Below are positions 57,460-64,000 of a stretch of DNA of 64,000 nt, in pieces. Each line of letters begins with the position of its first letter. The first letter of the stretch is position 1. The translations under genes and the position numbers were made by a program. Source of the DNA: Robiginitalea marina (GTDB lineage Bacteria; Bacteroidota; Bacteroidia; Flavobacteriales; Flavobacteriaceae); NCBI RefSeq assembly GCF_024006985.1, contig NZ_JAMXIB010000011.1, positions 33,672-97,671 on the forward strand. Direction: 5' to 3'. The notes under the pieces were generated by a model. That model was not told where the DNA came from. It saw only the letters and a program-made list of their open reading frames with translations, and did not search any database.

Positions 57460-59104
57460 AAACCTCAGTGAACTTTTAGGCCGAAAGGGCCTGGATACCA
57501 ACCTTTTCGACCAGTTGGGCCGGTTGGCCCGGCCGGAAGGTACCCCTGCGGAGGAAGAACTCGCCCGGCTTGCCGAAGAGTTCCTGATCGGCAAGGCCAA
57601 CATCTTCGGCACGGCTTCCTTCTACGACTTTTTAAAGCCTGAAAACAAAGGGAAACAGGTATATGTCTGCAACGGTTCGGCCTGTGAATGTGCCGGTACC
57701 CAACCGGGGGTCCTGAAGAAACTGGGCACCGCCTTTTCGCCTGAACAAATCGGGCACATGACCTGCCTGGGCCGCTGCCACGAGAACGCCGCCTTCCATT
57801 ATAAGGGCCGGAATTACTCCGGAGCCGACATTGACCACCTGCATGCCCTTGTAGAGGGGATCCCCCCGGACGGGGGCGATACCTATTATGTAGCGGCCAG
57901 CCATGAGCCCGTGCTCACCCGGCCCTTCACAAACCTGGACACCCATTATAAGCCCTGGCTGGAGGTACTGGGGAAGGACGCCGAAACCACCCTGGAGGAA
58001 ATCAAGGCATCACAGCTGCGCGGGCGCGGCGGGGCCGGGTTCCCCATGGGGCTTAAGCTCGAATTTTGCCGGAAGGCCCCGGGGGAGGTCAAGTTCATTA
58101 TTTGCAATGCCGATGAAGGGGACCCGGGGGCCTATTCTGACCGCTACCTGTTGGAGCAGCGACCGCATTCGGTCCTTTTCGGGATGCTGGTAAGCGGGTA
58201 TGTGACCGGGGCGAATCATGGGATCGTATATATCCGGGCCGAATACCCGGAAGCCGTGCAGCGGGTACAGGAAGCCATTGAGGCCCTTAAGGGGGCGGGC
58301 CTGGTTGGAGAAGACATCCGGGGCAGCGGCTTCAATTTTGAATTCAAGGTAATCCAGGCACAGGGGTCCTATATCTGCGGGGAAGAAACGGCCCTGATCA
58401 ATTCCATCGAAGGGCAGCGCCCGGAAGTCAGGGTGCGGCCGCCCTACCCGGCCCAGCGGGGGCTTTTCAATAAACCCACGGTGGTGAACAATGTGGAAAC
58501 CCTTGCCGCCCTCCACTTCATCGTCAGCCAGGGGGGTGCCGCCTGGAAGGCCCTGGGCACCGAGCGGTCCTCCGGCACCAAGCTCGTCTGCCTCGATAGT
58601 TATTTCAGCCGCCCCGGGGTATATGAAGTGGTCATGGGTACCCCCATGAAGGAGGTGGTCGACCACCTGGGCCAGGGCTTCCGGAAACCGGTAAAGGCCT
58701 TGCAAATCGGCGGGCCACTGGGCGGGGTGGTGCCCGTGGGCAAACTCCCGGAACTCACCCTCGATTTTGAGTCTTTCTCCTCGGCAGGGTTCCTGCTCGG
58801 GCACGCCTCTGTGGTGTGCATCCCGGAAAGCTACCCCATGATGCGCTATATCGAGCACCTGTTCGACTTTGCGGCCTATGAGAGTTGCGGGAAATGCTTT
58901 CCCTGCCGCCTGGGGACCAAGCGGGGGCACGAACTGGCGCAAAAAGCCCTGCAAGGCGGGTACGCCATTGACAGGACCCTTTTTGACGACCTGCTCACCA
59001 CCCTGGAGCAGGGCTCCCTCTGCGCCCACGGCGGGGGCATCCCCCTGCCGATCCGGAACATCGTCCGGTATTTTGAACCCGAACTACAATCGTACTTCAC
59101 GTAA
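57452..59104 (+). CDS. Formate dehydrogenase beta subunit, NuoE-NuoF fusion
   Basis: 550 residues, NADH:ubiquinone oxidoreductase-like. The N-terminal ~150 are a NuoE-type thioredoxin-fold [2Fe-2S] domain with all four ligands (Cys73, Cys78, Cys105, Cys109). The rest is NuoF: GRGGAGFPMGLK for NADH/FMN, NADEGDPGAYSDR, and the [4Fe-4S] motif CGKCFPC (Cys479, 482, 485) plus a later SLCAHGG Cys. It passes electrons from formate to NAD+ via FMN. It lies between fdhD and fdhA, which identifies it as formate dehydrogenase diaphorase rather than complex I. Confidence 0.92.
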   Translation: MSENLSELLGRKGLDTNLFDQLGRLARPEGTPAEEELARLAEEFLIGKANIFGTASFYDFLKPENKGKQVYVCNGSACECAGTQPGVLKKLGTAFSPEQIGHMTCLGRCHENAAFHYKGRNYSGADIDHLHALVEGIPPDGGDTYYVAASHEPVLTRPFTNLDTHYKPWLEVLGKDAETTLEEIKASQLRGRGGAGFPMGLKLEFCRKAPGEVKFIICNADEGDPGAYSDRYLLEQRPHSVLFGMLVSGYVTGANHGIVYIRAEYPEAVQRVQEAIEALKGAGLVGEDIRGSGFNFEFKVIQAQGSYICGEETALINSIEGQRPEVRVRPPYPAQRGLFNKPTVVNNVETLAALHFIVSQGGAAWKALGTERSSGTKLVCLDSYFSRPGVYEVVMGTPMKEVVDHLGQGFRKPVKALQIGGPLGGVVPVGKLPELTLDFESFSSAGFLLGHASVVCIPESYPMMRYIEHLFDFAAYESCGKCFPCRLGTKRGHELAQKALQGGYAIDRTLFDDLLTTLEQGSLCAHGGGIPLPIRNIVRYFEPELQSYFT

Positions 59105-59113
59105 CCCATCCTT

Positions 59114-61852
59114 ATGAAGACTGCCTATATCAACGATGTCGCCTATCCGTTTGAAACCGGGGAGACCATGCTGTCCTTCATCCGCCGGCAGACCGACCCC
59201 GACCTGGTACCGACCCTGTGCGACGCGCCCAACCTGGACCCCTTCGGGGCCTGCCGGGTGTGCAGCGTGGAGGTTGCCGCAGAGCAGGGGGGAAGGCTCC
59301 GGACCATGGCGTCCTGCCATACCCCTGTAGGCGAAGGACAATATATCTACACCAGCACCCCTTCCATCCAAAAACTTCGGAAAAACATCATCGAACTGGT
59401 ACTCACCGACCACCCATTGGATTGCCTCACCTGCGAGGTCAACGGGAATTGTGAATTGCAAACGGTTGCCGCCCAGGTGGGGATCCGCCAGGTGCGGTAC
59501 CCCGAAGGCGAAACCCACCTCCACCGGGAGAAGGACCTCAGCCACCCGTACATGACCTCCGACCTTAGCAAATGCATCAATTGCTACCGCTGTGTGCGGG
59601 CCTGCGATGAGGTCCAGGGGGAGTTTGTGCTGAGCATGGCGGGCCGGGGGTTCGATGCCCACATCATCAAAGGCCTCGACCAGACCTTTATGACCTCGGA
59701 TTGCGTCAGTTGCGGGGCCTGTTCCCAGGCCTGCCCAACCTCGGCCATTTCCGACGTCTTCCAGTCCAAGTCGGTACAGGCTACCGAAACCACCCGTACG
59801 GTATGCACCTATTGCGGGGTGGGCTGCAACCTGGAAGTCGGGACGCGAAACGGGGAAATCCTGAGCATTACCGCCCCCTACGATGCGGAGGTGAACCAGG
59901 GGCACACCTGCCTGAAAGGGCGATTTGCCTTCCAGTTCTACAACCACCCCGAACGCCTCGACGCGCCCATGATCCGGCGGAATGGCACCCTCGAAAAGGT
60001 GAGCTGGGAAGAAGTATATGATTACATCGCGGAAAAGTTTACGCACTACAGGGAAACCTACGGGCCTGATAGCCTGGCGGGGATATCCTCTTCCCGGTGT
60101 ACCAACGAGGAGAACTACCTGATGCAGAAGTTTTTCCGGGCGGTCATCCAAACCAACAACATCGACGGGTGTGCCCGGGTCTGCCATTCGCCCACGGCAT
60201 TGGGCATGCAGCGCACCTTCGGTACCGGGGCGGCCACCAATTCCATCGATGACCTCAAACACACCGACTGTATCCTGGTCATCGGGGCCAACCCCACGGA
60301 TGCCCACCCGGTAACCGGGGCCAAACTCAAGCAATTCGCGATGAAATCCGACAAGGTTTCCATCGTCATCGACCCGAGGCGTACCGAACTGGCCCGCTAT
60401 GCCACCCACCACCTGGCCCTCAGGCCGGGGACCAACGTGGCCGTGCTGAACATGATGATGTATTACATTGTTACGGAAGGCCTGGTGGACGATGCCTTTA
60501 TTGGGGGCCGCACCGAGGGATATGAAGCCTTTAAGGCAGAGCTCCTGGCCATTGACCTCGACCGGCTGGAGGCCGTATCCGGGGTGCCCCGCGAGGAGGT
60601 ACGGGAAGCGGCCATCGCCTATGCCACAGCCCCGAACGCCATGTCGTTCCACGGACTGGGGGTCACCGAGCACTCCCAGGGGACCTTCACGGTCATGCAG
60701 ATTGCCGACCTGGCCATGCTCACGGGCAATATTGGCCGCAAGGGGGTGGGGGTAAACCCCCTGAGGGGGCAAAACAATGTGCAGGGCAGTGCCGACATGG
60801 GCGTGCAACCCCACCAGGGGGCGGGATACCTGGACGTGACCCGGCCGGAGGTCGCACGGCGTTACAGCGAATTCTACAGGGCCGAAGTGCCTTCCCATAT
60901 CGGCTACAAAATCCCCGAAATGTTCCAGGCGGCCATGGACGGGAAACTCAAGGCCCTTTGGATCATTGGGGAAGATGTGGTGCAAACCGACCCCAATACC
61001 CAAAAGGTGATCCGCGCCCTTGAGGCTACCGAGCTGGTCATCGTACAGGAGCTCTTTATGACCGAAACGGCCAAATACGCCGACGTGGTTTTGCCGGGGG
61101 CGTCCTTCCTGGAAAAAAGCGGCACCTTTACCAATGGGGAACGCCGGGTACAGGCGGTGCGGAGGGTGGTGGAACCCATTCCCGGAACCAAACCCGACGG
61201 ACAGATCATCGTGGATCTCATGAACCGGATGGGCTACCCCCAACCCGATTACACCCCCGAAGGCATGCTCGAGGAAATCTCGCAAATTGTCCCCTTCTTC
61301 GCAGGTATCCGTTGGGAACGCTTGGGCAAGAACGGCCTGCAATGGCCGGTAGCCCCCGATGGCACCGACACCAAAATCCTGCACCGCGACGATTTCAAAC
61401 GGGGCCTTGGGTATTTTGAATTCCACTCCTGGGAGGAAACGGCTGAAATCACGGAACACGGAGAGCGGTATCCCTATATCCTCACTACCAACCGCGAACT
61501 GGAACACTACAATTGCGGGGCCATGACCCGGCGTACGCCCAATGGACAACTCCTGCAAAGCGATTACCTGATGATCCATCCCGAAGATGCCCGGGAAAAC
61601 GGCATTTCAGACGGCGATTTCGTGTGCCTGGAATCGCCCCGGGGAAAGGTGGACGTCAAGGCCCGCGTGACCGATGAGGTCAGGCAGGGGGTGCTCAGCA
61701 CCACCTTCCATTTCCCCGACATTATGGTGAACAACATCACCAGCGATATCCACGATTCCGAGGCCATGTGCCCGGAATACAAGGTGGTGGCCGTGAGGAT
61801 CCGAAAATCCAAAGGGAAGTTCAAGGCCATGCTGGAGGGGAAGCAGGTATAG
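59114..61852 (+). CDS. fdhA: NAD-dependent formate dehydrogenase alpha subunit (Mo, Cys type)
   Basis: 912 residues. The N-terminus is NuoG-like: [2Fe-2S] (Cys36, 47, 50, 68), a His-Cys3 [4Fe-4S] region, then two ferredoxin clusters (CINCYRCVRACDE, CVSCGACSQACP). The catalytic molybdenum part begins CTYCGVGC (231-238). The active-site residue is Cys357 in RVCHSP, encoded by TGC, so selenocysteine is not used. The following His and a conserved Arg further on fit formate oxidation. It probably oxidises formate in the cytosol with the fused beta subunit. A long-loop terminator follows the stop. Confidence 0.95.
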   Translation: MKTAYINDVAYPFETGETMLSFIRRQTDPDLVPTLCDAPNLDPFGACRVCSVEVAAEQGGRLRTMASCHTPVGEGQYIYTSTPSIQKLRKNIIELVLTDHPLDCLTCEVNGNCELQTVAAQVGIRQVRYPEGETHLHREKDLSHPYMTSDLSKCINCYRCVRACDEVQGEFVLSMAGRGFDAHIIKGLDQTFMTSDCVSCGACSQACPTSAISDVFQSKSVQATETTRTVCTYCGVGCNLEVGTRNGEILSITAPYDAEVNQGHTCLKGRFAFQFYNHPERLDAPMIRRNGTLEKVSWEEVYDYIAEKFTHYRETYGPDSLAGISSSRCTNEENYLMQKFFRAVIQTNNIDGCARVCHSPTALGMQRTFGTGAATNSIDDLKHTDCILVIGANPTDAHPVTGAKLKQFAMKSDKVSIVIDPRRTELARYATHHLALRPGTNVAVLNMMMYYIVTEGLVDDAFIGGRTEGYEAFKAELLAIDLDRLEAVSGVPREEVREAAIAYATAPNAMSFHGLGVTEHSQGTFTVMQIADLAMLTGNIGRKGVGVNPLRGQNNVQGSADMGVQPHQGAGYLDVTRPEVARRYSEFYRAEVPSHIGYKIPEMFQAAMDGKLKALWIIGEDVVQTDPNTQKVIRALEATELVIVQELFMTETAKYADVVLPGASFLEKSGTFTNGERRVQAVRRVVEPIPGTKPDGQIIVDLMNRMGYPQPDYTPEGMLEEISQIVPFFAGIRWERLGKNGLQWPVAPDGTDTKILHRDDFKRGLGYFEFHSWEETAEITEHGERYPYILTTNRELEHYNCGAMTRRTPNGQLLQSDYLMIHPEDARENGISDGDFVCLESPRGKVDVKARVTDEVRQGVLSTTFHFPDIMVNNITSDIHDSEAMCPEYKVVAVRIRKSKGKFKAMLEGKQV

Positions 61853-61865
61853 CACGCCTTTTTAG

Positions 61866-61923
61866 AAAACCCGGCAACCCCGGGCTGGCGCCCTGCGGAT
61901 AAAAGCCTGCCGGCCGGGTTTTT
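61866..61923 (+). terminator. Terminator of the formate dehydrogenase operon
   Basis: AAAACCCGGC (61866-61875) pairs with GCCGGGTTTT (61913-61922), enclosing a self-structured insert, with T continuing after the stem. The rest of the 262-base gap to fabD shows only G-rich sequence with a short G/C dyad near 61971-61983. Confidence 0.65.
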
Positions 61924-62086
61924 CCTGATAGGGGATTTCAGGGGTTCAGGGTATCTTGAAATCGGGGGGGAGGGGGTCCCCCTGATTCGGTCACCCACCT
62001 GGCTTACAACCCCGGCCCGGGAAACACCGCCCCCCTGTTCCCTTTCAGAAACCGCCTCCATTCCCTGAAGGCAAGGAGGGTTTTCT

Positions 62087-62094
62087 TACCTTTG
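62087..62094 (+). promoter_or_regulatory. Candidate -7 box of fabD
   Basis: TACCTTTG matches TAnnTTTG, 20 bases before the fabD ATG. A TTG box at the expected distance is not visible. Confidence 0.35.
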
Positions 62095-62114
62095 CACCAA
62101 TAAATAACCACACT

Positions 62115-63002
62115 ATGAACGCTTATGTTTTCCCCGGGCAGGGTGCCCAGTTTCCCGGCATGGGAAAGGACCTTTATGAAAAGTACCCCCTTGCACAGCA
62201 GCTTTTTGAGAATGCCAACGACATCCTTGGCTTTTCCATAACCGATGCCATGTTTGAAGGCTCTGCCGATGACCTGAAGGAAACGAAGGTCACCCAGCCC
62301 GCCATCTTCCTGCATTCGGTGGTGCTGAGCAAAGTCCTGGGCGACTCCTTTAAACCCGACATGGTTGCAGGGCATTCCCTGGGGGAATTCTCCGCCCTGG
62401 TAGCCAATGGCACCCTTTCTTTTGAAGACGGGCTGAAACTGGTGGCCCAGCGCGCCCAGGCCATGCAAAAGGCCTGCGAACTGCAACCCGGGACCATGGC
62501 AGCCGTCCTGGGCCTGGAAGATGCTGTAGTGGAGCATCTTTGCCAGGAGGTCCCCGGAGTGGTGGTGGCGGCAAATTACAACTGCCCCGGGCAGCTCGTG
62601 ATTTCCGGGGAAGTGGAAGCCGTGAATCAGGCCTGTGAGAAGCTTAAAGGGGCCGGGGCCCGCCGGGCGCTGGTGTTGCCTGTGGGCGGGGCCTTCCATT
62701 CGCCCCTGATGCAGCCGGCACGGGAAGAACTGGCAGCAGCCATCGAAGCCACGGCGTTTTCAACCCCCTCATGCCCGATTTACCAGAATGTGACGGCCAT
62801 GGCGGTTACCGATACGGAGCAGATCCGTAAAAACCTCATTGCACAGCTGACCGCTCCGGTTCGATGGACGCAGAGCGTGCGGCAGATGGTGGCTGACGGG
62901 GCATCGAACTTTATCGAAGTGGGCCCCGGAAAGGTTTTGCAGGGGTTGGTAAAGAAAATTGACGCAGCCGCAGAGGCGCGCTCTGCCGAGGTGCTGGGGT
63001 AA
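62115..63002 (+). CDS. fabD: Malonyl-CoA:ACP transacylase FabD
   Basis: Loads malonyl groups onto acyl carrier protein for fatty-acid synthesis. 295 residues, the standard single-domain length. GQGAQFPGMG is near the N-terminus, the catalytic Ser88 lies in GHSLGE, and the catalytic His lies in GGAFHSPLM (about residue 198). It stands alone here without other fab genes. Confidence 0.96.
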   Translation: MNAYVFPGQGAQFPGMGKDLYEKYPLAQQLFENANDILGFSITDAMFEGSADDLKETKVTQPAIFLHSVVLSKVLGDSFKPDMVAGHSLGEFSALVANGTLSFEDGLKLVAQRAQAMQKACELQPGTMAAVLGLEDAVVEHLCQEVPGVVVAANYNCPGQLVISGEVEAVNQACEKLKGAGARRALVLPVGGAFHSPLMQPAREELAAAIEATAFSTPSCPIYQNVTAMAVTDTEQIRKNLIAQLTAPVRWTQSVRQMVADGASNFIEVGPGKVLQGLVKKIDAAAEARSAEVLG

Positions 63003-63154
63003 TCCGTAACCCCGGGGCAGTTCATCCGGATCAGGGGGGATTTCGACCAGAAAATTCGTACACCCCCCCTTTTTTTTAGTAATTTCGACCTTTGTTTAAC
63101 CCAACTTACCACATCCTGGAAAGGGGAGCATTAAGGCTTCAAAATCTGCGGGCT

Positions 63155-64000
63155 ATGAAATTGAATACCCTCTGCTCAATCTGTCGGGTCCTTCCTTTTT
63201 GTAAGGGAATCCGGTTTTTTCTGTTCTTTTTTCTGATAGCCGGGACTACTTCCTTTGCGCAAACCCTGAGCATTAATGATGTCAGCCAGGCGGAGGGAAG
63301 TGGGGGAGGTACCACCACATTTACGTTTACCGTAAGCATTAACGAGGGCCCACAGGCTGACCCTATCCAGTTTGAATACAGTACTGCCGACGGTACAGCC
63401 GAAGAGCCGGGGGATTACCTCCAGGCCTCTAACCTTTTGGAAATAATTCCAGCCGGGGATACCTCTGTAGAGATTGATATCACTGTAATCGCAGATGACG
63501 ACCTGGAAGGGAATGAGACCTTTCTGGTTCAACTCGCCAACCCAACTGACGGAATTAGCCTGGCCGATAATACCGGGACAGGCACCATTCAAAATGACGA
63601 CTCCGCCACGCTGACCATTACGAATCAGGCGGTTTTGGAAGATGCGGGGTCTATGGTTTTCACGGTGACCCTGGACAATGCGGTTCAAGACGGTACAGCG
63701 GTGAATTATTCGTTTACCGATGGAAGCGCTACCGGAGGCGGGGTGGACTTTACGGGTACGGCTGGCACGCTCACTTTTGCCGGGACTGTTAATGAGCAGG
63801 AAACCATCACGGTTCCTATTAATGATGATGCAGTGGTCGAGGGCACTGAAAGCTTTACGGTAATCCTGGGCACTCCTACCAACGGGGTAGGGGTTAGCGG
63901 TTCGCCGGCCACGGGCACGATCAACGACAACGACAGCGCAGCGATCACCATTGCCGATGTGACGGTGACGGAAGGCGCAGGCATGTTGTTTACGGTAACG
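63155..64000 (+). CDS. Secreted Calx-beta repeat surface protein (3' end outside window)
   Basis: An open frame from the ATG at 63155 to the last base of the window, 282 codons, no stop. A long N-terminal stretch with a hydrophobic core ends SFAQ (~38), a signal peptide. From ~38 there are Calx-beta domains of ~105-110 residues, each with the pattern (E)YSTADGTA, then GNETF or EGTESF, then TGTI-NDD. Two are complete and a third begins. Such proteins in Bacteroidota are usually large adhesins, often type IX secretion substrates with a C-terminal sorting domain that would lie beyond the window. Calcium binding is likely from the family. Confidence 0.88.
   Translation, partial: MKLNTLCSICRVLPFCKGIRFFLFFFLIAGTTSFAQTLSINDVSQAEGSGGGTTTFTFTVSINEGPQADPIQFEYSTADGTAEEPGDYLQASNLLEIIPAGDTSVEIDITVIADDDLEGNETFLVQLANPTDGISLADNTGTGTIQNDDSATLTITNQAVLEDAGSMVFTVTLDNAVQDGTAVNYSFTDGSATGGGVDFTGTAGTLTFAGTVNEQETITVPINDDAVVEGTESFTVILGTPTNGVGVSGSPATGTINDNDSAAITIADVTVTEGAGMLFTVT

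Noticed and set aside
60180..60190. Possible selenocysteine site in FdhA
   Set aside because: The active-site codon is TGC (Cys357), not TGA, so no selenocysteine insertion is needed.
59084..61579. An 831-codon open frame on the minus strand across fdhA
   Set aside because: It is antisense to a gene with full motif support. Its predicted product is His/Gly/Val-rich with no domain logic, an effect of GC-biased third codon positions in fdhA.
57452..61852. Complex I genes nuoEFG
   Set aside because: NuoE-, NuoF- and NuoG-like modules are present, but with fdhD overlapping upstream, RVCHSP in the Mo domain and no membrane nuo genes, they form a formate dehydrogenase.

Overview
The window looks like one contiguous piece of a GC-rich marine flavobacterial chromosome (Bacteroidota, Flavobacteriaceae). 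Several lines of evidence point there. It has a complete act operon (alternative complex III) in place of a bc1 complex. It encodes the type IX secretion and gliding protein SprA and a PorP/SprF-family protein. It has the flavobacterial gene order ruvA-sprA-gcvH-vanZ-tonB. Several upstream regions carry the Bacteroidota sigma-A -7 box TAnnTTTG, and most genes lack a strong Shine-Dalgarno sequence. The high GC content (judged by eye, not counted) would fit a Robiginitalea-like genus; that placement is an inference.

Layout. 1-2.2 kb: 3' part of infB and its terminator. 2.3-2.7 kb: a SPOR-domain protein on the minus strand. 3.0-14.7 kb: actABCDEF followed by coxB and coxA, which together pass electrons from menaquinol to oxygen. 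14.8-17.3 kb: a DUF2807 surface/periplasmic protein converging on pckA. 17.5-22.8 kb: ruvB, a cytochrome P450, queG and a sodium/solute symporter. 23.0-34.8 kb: maeB, ruvA, sprA, gcvH, a VanZ-like protein and a TonB-like protein, closed by a very strong terminator. 34.9-40.2 kb: a second oxidase cluster with heme O synthase, two subunit III-type proteins, subunit IV, a SCO-like protein with no Cys or His, a true SCO1, DUF420 and a small CxxC membrane protein. It supplies the remaining subunits and the assembly factors for the coxBA oxidase.

40.2-49.8 kb: two MacB-type ABC export operons. The first has permease-permease-adaptor; the second has ATPase-permease-permease-adaptor-TolC. Each is preceded by the same TGTAAC-N16-(C/G)GTCTA element, which resembles an ECF-sigma promoter. 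49.9-55.9 kb: tsaB, then minus-strand mscS, a YyaL/SPATA20-like protein, dodecin and an Nfu-like Fe-S protein with a duplicated N-domain, then a plus-strand porP/sprF-like gene. 55.9-61.9 kb: a gamma-carbonic anhydrase-like protein, a possible 48-residue protein, and a compact formate dehydrogenase operon (fdhD, a NuoE-NuoF fusion, and a Cys-type FdhA with a NuoG-like N-terminus). 62.1-64.0 kb: fabD and the first 282 codons of a Calx-beta repeat surface protein that runs off the window.

Most of the window is housekeeping and respiration. No tRNA, rRNA, CRISPR array, insertion sequence or prophage was seen. The most notable points are the shared ECF-like promoters of the two ABC operons, which have only one ATPase between them; the Cys/His-free SCO relative; a helix-hairpin-helix tail on ActC; the extra heme domain on ActA; and a perfect 16-bp hairpin fused to the tsaB promoter region.
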